64,000 bases of DNA from Actinomadura rudentiformis (GTDB lineage Bacteria > Actinomycetota > Actinomycetes > Streptosporangiales > Streptosporangiaceae): assembly GCF_008923185.1 (NCBI RefSeq), contig NZ_WBMT01000006.1, positions 372,001 to 436,000 of the forward strand, in the 5' to 3' direction. Position 1 is the first letter of the stretch, and each line of letters begins with the position of its first letter. Below are positions 35,866 through 46,136 of the stretch, piece by piece. The notes under the pieces are model-generated. The model did not search any database, was not told where the DNA came from, and saw nothing but the letters and a program-made list of their open reading frames with translations. A program made the translations under genes and the position numbers.

Positions 35866-35894
35866 GCTACAAGCCCGACGATCACCCCGTCCAA
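35866..35894 (-). promoter_or_regulatory. Candidate promoter of the leader-monooxygenase transcript
   Basis: On the minus strand TTGGAC and TGTAGC are separated by 17 bases, close to the housekeeping -35/-10 layout. They are placed about 35 bases before the leader peptide start. The 190 bases further upstream, to 36086, show no gene. Confidence 0.45.
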
Positions 35895-36086
35895 CGCTTT
35901 TCCAGCCACGTGCAAACGGGCTCGAGCAGCCAGAGGACTCTGCCCTCTGCGGCTGTTCAGGCAGCGCGGGATTTGTCCCGGCTCCCTGGCCGCAGAGATG
36001 GGCTTCCTCACCCGCACGCTCAGCGCGGCCGGCTACATGTTCACCCGACGAGTTGCGGATGATGGCATGAGGCCCGGCCATTGCCG

Positions 36087-37532
36087 TCAGATCGCCAGGA
36101 GCACCCGGGCGACCGCCTCGGCACGTGCGGCCAGACCGGCGATGCTCGTGGTGATGAACAGGCCGCCCCCTGCGAGGTCGCCCAGGGCGTACAACCGGGG
36201 GTCGGCCTTGCCGGACACCGTCAGCCGCCCGGTCGCGGCCTGGACGTTCAGCCCGCCGTCCGGGTGGAGCTCGGCCACCCGGCTGGCGAGCATCGACGAG
36301 ACCAGTGCGCCGGCGTTCTCGGGGATCGAGTGCGGTGGCGGGTTGACGGCGTTGATGACGACGTCGGCGCTCCGGACGCCGACGTCGGTGAAGATCTGGA
36401 AGCCGCCTTCCACGGGCTCGATCTTCCGTACACCGGGGACCACGGCCAGCTGCCCCGCGTCCAGCAACTCCAGCATGGCGGCGGCGTTGCCGGGCACCAT
36501 CGGCGAGCTGAGGCTGGCGATCGTGCGGAAGTGCTCGTTGCGCAGCATGTCCCGGTCGGTCCGGCGGAGCAGGTGCCAGGCGTACGGCCCGAGCGCGTGC
36601 ACGGTCTGCTGAACGACGCGGCGGCCCATACCGGGCGAGTCGATCAGCGAGAGCTGCCGCCGCAACCGCTCGACCGGGTCCTCCGAGCGCGTCGCCCGCA
36701 CTTCCTCGATGAGTTCGCCCAGGTCCTGCCCCAGCTCAGCGTCCAGAAGCGACCGCAGGCGGCCGAGGGTGAGCTCGCCGTGCTCGCGGGCGAGGGCCGT
36801 CAGCCGGTCGGCGGTCAGGTAACGCGGCTCGATCTTCAGGGGTCGCTGCCAGACGGCCGGCAGCACCCCGTCGCGCGACAGCAGGCTGATGCGGCCCGCG
36901 TGGCCGCGCCTTGCCAGTGAGACGACGATGTCGACCGCCGTGAGGCCGCTGCCGACGATGGCGACGTCCCGTTCGGGCGCGAGGTCGTCAAGGGTGGACG
37001 CCAGCGGGTAGGGATCGCGGAGGAACCCCTGGCTGCCGCTGAGGCCGTAGTGGTCCTGTGGGGCGCCGCTTCCCACGGCCAGTACCGCGACGTCGACCGT
37101 GTGACGCCGTCCGGCTCCGGTGAGCAGGGTGGGCCGGTCCGACGGGGACATCCCGGTCACGCGCTCGTCCACCACCTCGGTCCGCCATCCCAGCTCGCGC
37201 AGGCGGGCCAGGGCCGACTCGGCGGTCTGCTCCAGGTAATCGCCGTACATCCCGCGCGGGACGGTCTGATGCCCGAGCCGCCGGTCAAGGTGTGAGGCTT
37301 CGCATTCCTCCAGCCACCGGGCGTAATGCGCGGGATCGCCGTGCCGGGCGGACATGATCATTGGCGGGGTGTTGACCCGCACCGATGCAAGGTCGGGGCC
37401 GAAGGCGCGCCCGCGCCACCGGTGCGGCGATGGCTCGAAGACCGTGACCGCGCCGGGCTCCCGCGCGAGCCTGGCCAGCGCGTCGAGCAACCCCACCGTG
37501 GACGCTCCCGCGCCGATGATTCCGATCTCCAT
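36087..37532 (-). CDS. FAD/NAD(P)-binding protein (PF13454-like oxidoreductase)
   Basis: 481 residues. The N-terminal FAD motif is IGIIGAGASTVGLLDAL, with VFEPSPHRWRGRAF following strand two. RVNTPPMIMSARHGDPAHY is typical of the PF13454 group. A second dinucleotide motif, VAIVGSGLTAVDIVVSLARRG, is central, and GDLAGGGLFITTSIAGLAARA closes the FAD site. Members are linked to N-hydroxylation and redox steps in secondary metabolism, but most are unassigned. It is divergent from a GAF-LuxR regulator across a 177-base gap with a palindrome, so the regulator may control it. Confidence 0.85.
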   Translation of the reverse strand: MEIGIIGAGASTVGLLDALARLAREPGAVTVFEPSPHRWRGRAFGPDLASVRVNTPPMIMSARHGDPAHYARWLEECEASHLDRRLGHQTVPRGMYGDYLEQTAESALARLRELGWRTEVVDERVTGMSPSDRPTLLTGAGRRHTVDVAVLAVGSGAPQDHYGLSGSQGFLRDPYPLASTLDDLAPERDVAIVGSGLTAVDIVVSLARRGHAGRISLLSRDGVLPAVWQRPLKIEPRYLTADRLTALAREHGELTLGRLRSLLDAELGQDLGELIEEVRATRSEDPVERLRRQLSLIDSPGMGRRVVQQTVHALGPYAWHLLRRTDRDMLRNEHFRTIASLSSPMVPGNAAAMLELLDAGQLAVVPGVRKIEPVEGGFQIFTDVGVRSADVVINAVNPPPHSIPENAGALVSSMLASRVAELHPDGGLNVQAATGRLTVSGKADPRLYALGDLAGGGLFITTSIAGLAARAEAVARVLLAI

Positions 37533-37631
37533 ATGCCGTCCTCCAGCTCGTCCTCGGTCGTCTGATCACGAGCCTGGCCGCCGCCGCCCGCGCCTCCCAT
37601 CCCGCACGAACGGGGCGCCGCGACGGAACGC

Positions 37632-37650
37632 ACCCCCTCAAACGAGGGGT
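37632..37650. promoter_or_regulatory. CCCCTC-AAAC-GAGGGG dyad
   Basis: A 6-base perfect inverted repeat with a 4-base centre, between the FAD/NAD protein (start 37532) and the GAF-LuxR gene (start 37710). It is a candidate LuxR-type site controlling either gene. Confidence 0.5.
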
Positions 37651-37709
37651 GGGGGAAGCGCGCCCGCTGAGGCAGGCTGGGATGATCAACAGTTCGGAAG
37701 GGAGACCGG

Positions 37710-38810
37710 ATGTCGCGCGACGACCCGATCGCACGGGCAGCCAGCCCCCTCGAACTGTTCGTCCAGGTCTCCGCCCGGCTCCGCGAGCGCGTCGTCTTCG
37801 ACGCGGCGGCATGGTCGACCACCGACCCGCAGACCGGGCTGGTGACCGCGCCGATGTGGGTGCAGAACCTCGACGGCGGCTCGCAGTGCTACGCGTACTG
37901 GGAATGCGAGCTGCTGGAGGAGACCGTCATCCCCTTCCGCGAACTGGCCCGCGCCGCGACTCCCGCCGGCGCGCTGCGGCGCAACACCGGTGACCTGCCC
38001 GGGCGCAGCGCACAGTACCGGCGGCTCCGCCGCGACGGCCTGATGGACGAGCTCCGGGCGGTGCTGCGCGCGGGCAACAGGCCGTGGGGCGTGGTCAGCC
38101 TGTTCCGCAGTGCCGGACACGAACCCTTCGGCCAGGCCGACATCGATCTGGTCGCGGGCATGTCGGCCTCACTCGGCGCACGGCTGCGCGCCTTCGCCCG
38201 CCCGTCCGCCGCCGCCCCGGTGCTCGCCGGGACGTCCGCGCCGGGCATGATCCTTTTCACCCCCGACGGGACGGCCACTTCTATCAACCAGGAGGCCCGG
38301 CACTACCTCGCACTGCTGCCGGACGGGCCGTCCGAGCCGTCGGCCCTCGGCGTCCGCCTCCCCATCTGGGTCGTCGGGACAGCCGTCCAGGCGCGGGCGG
38401 TCGCCTCCGAACGCGACGGGCGATCGGCGCGGGTGCGCATCCGCACCCGCGACGGCGGCTGGCTGGTCTGCCACGCCTCATGCCTCAGCGGCCCCGACGG
38501 ACTACCCGGTCCGACGGCGCTCATCATCGAGCCCGCCCCCGCCTCCGACATGGCGCCGATCATCGCCGCCGCCTACGGACTCTCACCCCGCGAACTGGAG
38601 ATCACCCAGCACGTCGCGCGGGGGCTGGCCACCGCCGAGATCGCCGCTGCCCTGTTCATCTCCGCACACACCGTCCGCGACCACATTAAGGCGATCTTCG
38701 ACAAGACCCAGGTCTCCAGCCGCGGTGAACTGGTGGCCCGCCTCTTCACCGAGCACTACTGGCCTCTGCGCGACCGCCCGGGCGATCCGCGCCCCGCACA
38801 GGGCATCTGA
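37710..38810 (+). CDS. GAF-like sensor plus LuxR-type HTH regulator
   Basis: 366 residues. The first half, about 15-165, reads as a GAF-like sensory domain with WGVVSLFRSAGHEPFGQADIDLVAGM. A second sensory segment (about 175-280) includes FTPDGTATSINQEARHYL, as in PAS-like units. The C-terminus is a LuxR helix-turn-helix: LSPRELEITQHVARGLATAE followed by FISAHTVRDHIKAIF. There is no phosphoacceptor domain, so it likely senses a small molecule directly. ATG 37710 has AAGGGAG upstream. Confidence 0.87.
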   Translation: MSRDDPIARAASPLELFVQVSARLRERVVFDAAAWSTTDPQTGLVTAPMWVQNLDGGSQCYAYWECELLEETVIPFRELARAATPAGALRRNTGDLPGRSAQYRRLRRDGLMDELRAVLRAGNRPWGVVSLFRSAGHEPFGQADIDLVAGMSASLGARLRAFARPSAAAPVLAGTSAPGMILFTPDGTATSINQEARHYLALLPDGPSEPSALGVRLPIWVVGTAVQARAVASERDGRSARVRIRTRDGGWLVCHASCLSGPDGLPGPTALIIEPAPASDMAPIIAAAYGLSPRELEITQHVARGLATAEIAAALFISAHTVRDHIKAIFDKTQVSSRGELVARLFTEHYWPLRDRPGDPRPAQGI

Positions 38811-38869
38811 CAAGGGCTAACGCGATCGGCCTTGAGCCGATGCTCTTCGCAGGGAGCGAGCACGCAGGA

Positions 38870-39592
38870 TCAGTCGATGACCGGCCGCATCTGGAAGGCA
38901 AGCCCGTCCGGGCCGGTCAGTCGCAGCACCGGTCCGCCGGGTTGCCCGGACCCGGCATCGGACCGGACACAGGCTCCCCCGCCGAACGTGCGGGCCCGGG
39001 CGGCGACACTGCCGGGGTCGCGGGTCTGCAGGATCGCCTCCCAGCGTGCCCCGGTCTCCGCTACGTCCGGTGTCCGCACGAACTCGGCGGAGCGCGGCTC
39101 GGCGCCCAGCACGGTGCGGTAGAACGCCCGCGACCGTTCCGGATCGTTGCAAGCGAGCATCATCCGCGCGGGGGCATGAGCCAGGCCGGGGTGGCGCCAG
39201 CCCGCGAACGTGCCTGCCTGCCACGGTGAAAAGGCCGCACCGCCCGGATCGACCAGGGTGGCCATCCGTCCCTGGTCGCCGGCGTCGAAGGGCCTGACCA
39301 CCAGCTCCGCGCCGTTGGCCACGGCCGCTCCGGTGACGCGGTCGGCGTCGTCGACCGCCAGGTAGTACGCCACGTGTGGGGGCGTGCCCGGCGGATAGAT
39401 CGGATCGGACAGATCACTGACACCGCCGATCGGGTACCCGTCAAGGTAGATCTTCGTCGCACGGCGGGGGTCGTTCTCGTCGACCGCGAACCGCCACCCC
39501 AGCACAGCCCCGAAGAACGCGGCGACTCCCGGCACGTCACGGGTCTTCACATCCATCCAGCAGAACTCGTTCACACGCGCCCCCTTCGACAT
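38870..39592 (-). CDS. Two-domain VOC family protein
   Basis: 240 residues with two VOC repeats: one starts NEFCWMDVKTRDVPGVAAFF and ends LVDPGGAAFSPWQ, and the second starts ARMMLACNDPERSRAFY and ends LTGPDGLAFQMRPV. This layout is common in actinobacterial bleomycin-resistance/hydroxylase-like proteins. The metal-ligand glutamates are not evident in either closing strand. It is convergent with the GAF-LuxR gene and divergent from the MFS transporter. Confidence 0.85.
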   Translation of the reverse strand: MSKGARVNEFCWMDVKTRDVPGVAAFFGAVLGWRFAVDENDPRRATKIYLDGYPIGGVSDLSDPIYPPGTPPHVAYYLAVDDADRVTGAAVANGAELVVRPFDAGDQGRMATLVDPGGAAFSPWQAGTFAGWRHPGLAHAPARMMLACNDPERSRAFYRTVLGAEPRSAEFVRTPDVAETGARWEAILQTRDPGSVAARARTFGGGACVRSDAGSGQPGGPVLRLTGPDGLAFQMRPVID

Positions 39593-39741
39593 CGGGTGCA
39601 GCCCATCGGAGACGGCCCAGGCCGCGCAAACGAGTTTTCGCCGGGATCAAGTCCTCGAACGCCCCTGCGGCGGCGCGGGCGTGCGTACAGGTGGTCAGGG
39701 TCGGCGCGCTGCGATCATGGATCTCCGACGGAAAGGGTGGC

Positions 39742-41070
39742 ATGGTCAGCACGTTGGGTTCGCCGCGCACCGGCGCCGTCGACGCGCGTTCGCGGGCGCC
39801 GTTCGGCTGGGTGCCGTTGGTCGTCCTGTTCATCGTCGGTTTGGTGGACAGGATCGAGCACAACCTGCTCATCGGCGTGCTCCCGGCCGTTCAAAGCGAA
39901 TGGGGCTTCAGCGACACCGCCGCGGGCTCGATCCCGACGGCCGCCGCTCTGGCCGCGGCGGTGGTGTGCCTTCCCGCCGGGTACCTGGCGGACCGGCTCA
40001 GCCGCACGCGGATCATCGCGGTGGTCGTCTTCGTCTGGGCGATCGCGACGCTGGGCTCGGGGCTGGCCACCGGCTTCTTGATGTTCTACGTGATGCGCGT
40101 GCTGCTGGCTGCGGCTGAGAACATCGACAATCCGGCCTCCGGCAGCCTCCTCGCTGACTACTATCCGCCGGTCAGCCGGGCGAAGGCGTACGGGCTCACG
40201 CGCGTCACCATGCACCTTGGGGGTGTGGGGACGCTGCTGGGCGGGGTACTGGCGGAGGTGTTCTCATGGCGTACGGCGTTCCTCGTCATGGTGGTGCCGG
40301 GCGCGCTCACGGCCCTGCTCGTCTGGCTGCTGCGTGAGCCACGCCGCGGCGAGCTCGATCGCCTGGTGGCCTCCCCGGCCTCCGCGACGTCCCCGCCGCC
40401 CCTGGTCAAGCCGCCGTTCTGGCAACAGTTCAAGCAGGTCCTCGCCATCCCCACGCTGGTCTTGGTCTGCGCTGGGCTGTCCCTGCTCACCCTCGGCATG
40501 GCCGGGATCTTCTACTGGCTGCCCACGCTGATGGTGCGCACCTTCGGAGTCGGCACGGGCACGGCAGGCTCGCTGAGCGGCATCATCACGGTCACGGGCG
40601 CGCTGACCGGCACCCTGGCCGGTTCGTGGCTGGGCAGGAAGTGGCACGGCACTCGCAAGGGCGGCCGCCTGCTGGCCGGCGGCAGCGGCATCACGGCAGG
40701 CTCGCTGGTCTTGGCCGGAGCGCTGTCGATGGAGTCGATCGGCGCACTGACCGCGCTGGTGCTGCTCTCCTGCTCGCTGATCGCCATCGCGACGCCGAAT
40801 TTGACGGCGTGCCTGGCGGACGTGGTCCCGGCCGCCTCACGCGGGCTCGGCTTCGCCGTCCTGCAACTTCTCATCACAGGCGGCGGCGCCCTCGGCTCCC
40901 TGGTCGTCGGCATCGCCTCGGACCGGCTCGGGTCGCTGCTCGCCGGGATGTACATCCTGGTGATCCCGATGGTCGCCGGCGGACTCCTCACGCTCAAGGC
41001 CAGGGCGTCGTTCGAACGCGACGCGCACAAGGTCATGGAGCAGGCCGCCCTCGACGGCCGTCAAGCGTGA
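39742..41070 (+). CDS. MFS transporter (12-TM, spinster/sugar-phosphate-like)
   Basis: About 442 residues with 12 hydrophobic segments. Motif A is CLPAGYLADRLSRTRII between TM2 and TM3, and RVLLAAAENIDNPASGSLLADYYPP is the conserved TM4 region. A central cytoplasmic loop holds the EPRRGELDRL break between the two six-helix halves. ATG 39742 is favoured over GTG 39691 because of GAAAGGGTGG just upstream. It is followed by a strong terminator, so it is a single-gene unit. Substrate unknown. Confidence 0.88.
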   Translation: MVSTLGSPRTGAVDARSRAPFGWVPLVVLFIVGLVDRIEHNLLIGVLPAVQSEWGFSDTAAGSIPTAAALAAAVVCLPAGYLADRLSRTRIIAVVVFVWAIATLGSGLATGFLMFYVMRVLLAAAENIDNPASGSLLADYYPPVSRAKAYGLTRVTMHLGGVGTLLGGVLAEVFSWRTAFLVMVVPGALTALLVWLLREPRRGELDRLVASPASATSPPPLVKPPFWQQFKQVLAIPTLVLVCAGLSLLTLGMAGIFYWLPTLMVRTFGVGTGTAGSLSGIITVTGALTGTLAGSWLGRKWHGTRKGGRLLAGGSGITAGSLVLAGALSMESIGALTALVLLSCSLIAIATPNLTACLADVVPAASRGLGFAVLQLLITGGGALGSLVVGIASDRLGSLLAGMYILVIPMVAGGLLTLKARASFERDAHKVMEQAALDGRQA

Positions 41071-41084
41071 AACGGTTTTGAGGG

Positions 41085-41110
41085 GCCCCGGTGCGGTGAT
41101 GCACCGGGGC
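41085..41110 (+). terminator. Hairpin terminator of the MFS gene
   Basis: GCCCCGGTGC pairs perfectly with GCACCGGGGC around a 6-base loop, 14 bases after the MFS stop and followed by TT. It also faces the convergent permease gene that ends at 41159. Confidence 0.88.
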
Positions 41111-41158
41111 TTCCCCGGCGGTGCGCCGCGCGCAATGCCGTTTTGGCGCCCGTGGGCG

Positions 41159-42351
41159 TCAGGCTGTGCGGAGCGCCTCGGTGGGGGGCATGCGTGCGGC
41201 GCGGAGCGCGGGCAGCAGGCCTGCGACGGCGCCGATCGCGATGGCTGCGCCTAGGCCGCCGCCCCAGGCCAGTACCGGGACGACCGTCGCCCAGCCCTTC
41301 ACGGACGCGTACACGACCGTGGCGGACACGCCGAGCGCGACACCGGCGGCGCCGCCGAGGGCGGCCAGCAGGACCGCTTCGGACAGGAACTGCAGCCGGA
41401 TGCCGCCCCGGGTGGCGCCGAGGGCGCGCCGGAGCCCGATCTCCGACCGGCGTTCCAGGACGGAGATGACCATGGTGTTGGCCACGCCGATCCCGCCGAC
41501 GAGCAACGCCACCGCGCCAAGGCCCAGGAACAGCCCGTTCAGCGCGGACTCGGCCGCCGCCCGCGCAACCAGGGCGGCGGAGGGCTGGCTGACGCGCACC
41601 TCACCGGTGTTCCTGGGGTTGGCCGTCGCGCCCAGCAGACGGTGAACCTCTTCCACGTGGCCGGTGCGGGCCCGCACATAGATCATCGAAGGGTGCCCGT
41701 CGAAGTCCAGGTATCGCCGCGCGGCCGGGTAGCCGACCAGGACTGAGGAGTCGATCTCGGGTGAGAGTGTCGCCGGGTTGAGGATGCCGCTGACATAGAA
41801 CCACTGTCCGCCCACCCAGATCCGCATTCCCGGGTGGATCCGGGCGATGCCCAGCCGCCGGGCAGCCGCCGAGCCGAGCACGGCCACCGGCTGGTTGGCG
41901 GTCGCCGCGTTCAGGTACCGGCCTTCGGCGACGGTGGTGCGCACCGCCGCGGGCAGGTCCAGGCTCGCCGCGTTGACGGTCAGCCCGTTGGTCTGCAGGC
42001 CCGGGATGAGCGGGCTGCGGAACGCGTTGGCCTTGGTGTCGCCGGTGCTCTGCACGGCCTCCACTGCGGCGATGCGCCCGATCATTCCGGGTGCCTGGAG
42101 TGGCAGCCGGGCGTCTTGGCCGGTCAGGGACTGGCCCGGGGCGACGGTGAGCAGGTTGGTGCCGAGCTTGTCGATCTCGGCCAGGAGCCCTGCCTGGGAC
42201 GAGGCCGACAGGCCGAGGACCGCCACCATCGCGGCGACGCCGATGGCGATGCCCAGGGCCGACAGGGCGGCCCGCGTCCGGCGGGTGCGCAGGCCGACCG
42301 CGGCGACACGGGCGAGGTCGGCCGGATGCAGCCGGCCCGGAGTGGAGGCCG

Positions 42352-42355
<4 letters not shown>
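41159..42355 (-). CDS. MacB-like ABC permease (FtsX domain)
   Basis: 398 residues. An N-terminal TM ([20 protein letters not shown]) leads to a large extracellular MacB periplasmic-core domain (about 50-270), then the FtsX permease with three C-terminal TMs ([37 protein letters not shown] is the hallmark; key stretch [17 protein letters not shown]). It overlaps the ATPase gene by four bases. Together with the adaptor and lipoprotein genes it forms a complete envelope efflux operon. Confidence 0.9.
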
Positions 42356-43073
<718 letters not shown>

Positions 43074-43077
<4 letters not shown>

Positions 43078-44252
43078 GAGGCCGGCACCACGACGCTCTG
43101 CCCGGCCGCCAGGCCGTTGCCGCTGACCTCGACCGTGCCTGCGCTGTCGTCGAACAGCCCGGTCTTCACGGGGATCAGGCGATGCGCGCCGTCGGTCCCG
43201 ACGACTTCGACGGCGTAGCCGCCGCCCGCCTGCGCTAGCAGCGCGTTCACCGGCACCGACAGCACGTTCACGGCCGTGCCGGTCACGATCGAGACCTGGA
43301 CCGGCGCCTGGTCGAGCATGCCGGTCTCCCTGGGCTTGAACGGCCTGATCCGCACGTCGACGGTCGTGCTCTTGTCGCCCTTGGTGGCCACCTTGCCCAC
43401 CGAGGAGACCACCCCGGGGGTGTTCCTGCCGGTCGGGAGGGAGATGGTCACCTTGTCGCCGACCTCCACCTCGTCCTGCCGTCCGGCGTGCATCGAGATG
43501 GTGACCTGGCGCCGGGTGGAGGAGGCCCGCAGGACCACGGCGCCGCGTGCCGCCGCGCCGCCGCGCACTGCGGTGATCTTGGTGATCCTGAGCTCGGTCT
43601 CCGGCATGAAGACCGCCTGGCCGCGGGCCAGGATCCCGGTCTCCTCCAGGCCCGCCTTGTCCTGCAGTTTCCGCAGGGCGTAGTACGTCCCTGTCCCGAA
43701 GTAGTCGGAGTCAGGGTCGACCTCGGCCTTGGTGGCGAGGCCCAGGGCGACGAGCGCCGCGTTCAGCTGCCGGACGTCGGCTCCCTTGCTCCCCTGCGAC
43801 AGGTCGCGGTAGACGGGGACGGCGCCCCGCAGCAGGATCACCGGGTTGCCGTCGACCCGGTACAGCGCCCTGCCCTGGCGGATCACCTGCCCCACGGCCG
43901 GGAGCTTGGTGAGGGTGCCATCGATCTGGTTGACGACCTCGTAGCTGCCGGCGTAGCCAAGCGTCCCGCTTTCCTGGGTCCGGGCCGACAACGTTTCCTT
44001 GGCCACCTGGGCCAGCCCGGTCGCGTCGGTGCCCCGCAGTGGCGGGTCTTCGGGCCGCATGCCGAACGGATCGGCGATGACGACCCCGGCGCCCGCCGCG
44101 ATCAGGACGCCCGCGGAGACCAGGATGACCCGGCCGGTCAGGCGCCGGCCGCCTCGGGACCGCCGCGGCGGCTCAGGCTTCGGCGTCGGGCGGTCAAGCG
44201 GCGGGGTGCGGGTTTCGGCGTTCATGGTGTCGTGGTCGGCTCTGGTGGTCAT
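43074..44252 (-). CDS. Membrane-fusion/adaptor protein of the MacB-like system
   Basis: 392 residues. A short cytoplasmic start is followed by one TM ([20 protein letters not shown]). The outside part contains a peptidoglycan-binding-like segment ([19 protein letters not shown] and [17 protein letters not shown]) and HlyD-type beta-barrel pieces ([21 protein letters not shown]). This is the usual actinobacterial adaptor for MacB-like transporters. It overlaps the ATPase by four bases and the lipoprotein gene by one base. Confidence 0.88.
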
Positions 44253-44797
44253 CAGTTCTCGACACGCATCGGGCCCTTGAAGCCGGTCTGCTTCTGGCAG
44301 GTCTCCATGGCGGTGCGGTACTGCGGTGCCTCGCGGTCGACGCCCTTGAGGTGGAACGTGCCGTTGCCGTCAGGGTCGGGGAAACTGGAGACGCCGTTGG
44401 ACCGCATGCATCCGGCCAGCTTGACGGCGTCTTGGCGCGCCTGCGGGTCGTTCGCGGCGGGCTCCGCCGGCAGCAGCGACTTGCACTTGCCGTCGGCGGC
44501 CTTGTACTTGGGATCGTCGGTGTCGAGGTTCATCGAAAACCCGACGCCCCCTCCTGGGTCGGTTTGGGGGTCGGGGAACTCCTTGATGCCGTTGGCGCGC
44601 ATGCATTTCGCGTATTCGACGTGCTTGGCCACGAGCTCCGCCTGGGAACCGTTCGGCCCCGCGCCGCCCGCCGGTCCCCCGCCCTTCTCCTTTTCGCCTC
44701 CGGAACAGGCGGTGCCGGTGAGGGCCAGGACTGAGAGCGCCGCCGCCAGCACCGCGATACGCACCGCGCGGCTTCCCGCCCTGAAAGTGGCTGACAT
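44252..44797 (-). CDS. Lipoprotein with duplicated CMRxNG motif
   Basis: 181 residues. Signal peptide with lipobox LTGTACSGG, so it is anchored on the outside of the membrane. Two copies of the pattern AKCMRANGIKEFPDP and AGCMRSNGVSSFPDP show an internal duplication, with Cys in each. It is the first gene of the efflux operon and is divergent from the histidine kinase at 44898. It could be a substrate-binding or sensing component of the transporter; this is inferred from gene order. Confidence 0.85.
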   Translation of the reverse strand: MSATFRAGSRAVRIAVLAAALSVLALTGTACSGGEKEKGGGPAGGAGPNGSQAELVAKHVEYAKCMRANGIKEFPDPQTDPGGGVGFSMNLDTDDPKYKAADGKCKSLLPAEPAANDPQARQDAVKLAGCMRSNGVSSFPDPDGNGTFHLKGVDREAPQYRTAMETCQKQTGFKGPMRVEN

Positions 44798-44897
44798 GTT
44801 GTTTCCTCACTGCTCGGCTGCTGACTGTCAGTGGCCGTTCTACGCAGGAGGCGCTAACACGGGCCCAACATGATCCGTTATTTCGCTGTTAAGCCCG

Positions 44898-46076
44898 ATG
44901 AGGCATCCTTGGACCGTGTTCCACCTGCCACGACGCACGATCCGGATGCGTCTCGCGCTGCTCTACTTCGGGGTCTTCCTCGCGTCGGGCGCGATCCTTT
45001 TGATCATCATGATCGCCCTGTATCAGGGCTCCTCGGTCTCGGCTCCCGTCGACCCTGGAGGAGTCCCCACGACGCCCGGCGGGCCCGGCACGTTCGAGCA
45101 CAACCGGGATGACTCCGATCTGAGCCAGCTGCTGGCCGCCGCGGGTTTCGCGCTGGCGTTCATGGCGGTGGTGTCGCTGGTCCTGGGCTGGCTGGTGCCG
45201 GGCCGGTTCCTGCGGATCCTGCGCACGATCACCACGAGCGCACGCCAGATCTCGGCCACCAACCTGCACGAGCGCCTCAACCTGCCCGGGCCCGCGGACG
45301 AGCTCAAGGAACTGGGCGACACGTTCGACGATCTGCTCGCCCGGCTTGAGCGCTCGTTCGAGTTCGAGCGGCGGTTCGTCGCCAACGCCTCGCACGAGCT
45401 GCGCACGCCGCTGGCGACCATGCGGGCGTCGCTGGACGTCGCGATGGCCAAGCCCGGCCCGCTGCACCAGCAGACCGTCACCCTCGCGGACCGGATCAGG
45501 CACGAGCTCGATCACGTCGACCGGCTGCTGGAGAGCTTCCTGACCCTGGCCCGTGCCCAGCACGCCCCGGTCGCCGACGAGTCGACGCTGGCGCTCGGTG
45601 ACGTCGCCGCGGCCGCGCTCGAACTCCGCGGCGACGTCACCGCCGAGCTGGAGCTCCAGGTGGACCGGGAGACGAGCCCGGAGGCGCGGGTCCGGGGCAG
45701 CGAGACCCTGCTGTCGCGCCTGGTCGAGAACGTCGTCGACAACGCCGTGACCCACAACGTCCCCGGCGGGTGGGTCCGAGTCCGTACCGCCGCGCGCGGA
45801 TCCGTCGCCGAGCTCGTCGTGGAGAACGGCGGCCCTGTCTTCGCGCAGGAGGATCTCGCCGGCCTCACCCAGCCGTTCCGGCGCCTGGCAGCGGACCGCA
45901 CCGGCTCAGACCGGGGCAGCGGGCTCGGATTGTCGATCGTCGACGCCATCGCCGAGGTCCACGGCGGGACGCTCGCCCTTCTCGCGCTGCCCGGCGGGGG
46001 CCTGCGCGTGACGGTCACGTTGCCGCTCACACAGACGGCCATCGGCACGGGCACCGTCGCCGGAGCGAACGCATGA
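44898..46076 (+). CDS. Sensor histidine kinase (HisKA type)
   Basis: 392 residues. Two TMs flank a short outer loop of about 60 residues (TM1 RMRLALLYFGVFLASGAILLI region, TM2 about 85-105), then HAMP (about 105-155). The phosphoacceptor is FVANASHELRTPLATM with H near residue 166. The ATPase has VVDNAVTHN (N box) and GSDRGSGLGLSIVDAI (G2 box). It is divergent from the lipoprotein gene, and the response regulator follows. No ribosome site precedes ATG 44898, so the message may be leaderless. Likely controls the opposite efflux operon. Confidence 0.9.
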   Translation: MRHPWTVFHLPRRTIRMRLALLYFGVFLASGAILLIIMIALYQGSSVSAPVDPGGVPTTPGGPGTFEHNRDDSDLSQLLAAAGFALAFMAVVSLVLGWLVPGRFLRILRTITTSARQISATNLHERLNLPGPADELKELGDTFDDLLARLERSFEFERRFVANASHELRTPLATMRASLDVAMAKPGPLHQQTVTLADRIRHELDHVDRLLESFLTLARAQHAPVADESTLALGDVAAAALELRGDVTAELELQVDRETSPEARVRGSETLLSRLVENVVDNAVTHNVPGGWVRVRTAARGSVAELVVENGGPVFAQEDLAGLTQPFRRLAADRTGSDRGSGLGLSIVDAIAEVHGGTLALLALPGGGLRVTVTLPLTQTAIGTGTVAGANA

Positions 46077-46136
46077 GAATGCTGAGCGCATGAGAATGCT
46101 TAGGGGATGAGGATGCTGAGCGCATGAGGGTGCTGG
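46071..46136 (+). repeat. Four tandem 17-bp repeats between kinase and regulator
   Basis: Units begin at 46071, 46088, 46105 and 46122 with the consensus GCATGAGAATGCTGAGC. Unit 1 contains the kinase stop codon and unit 4 the regulator ATG (46124). Each unit offers an ATGAG start-like sequence in a different frame, because 17 is not a multiple of three. Confidence 0.85.

Noticed and set aside
41100..41120. GGGGCTTCCCCGG considered as a third RAE
   Set aside because: It lacks the CAAG half and the TATAGC box; it belongs to the MFS terminator.
44798..44897. TAACA...TGTTA dyad as a response-regulator box
   Set aside because: Only five bases per arm at wide spacing; too weak to list as a feature.
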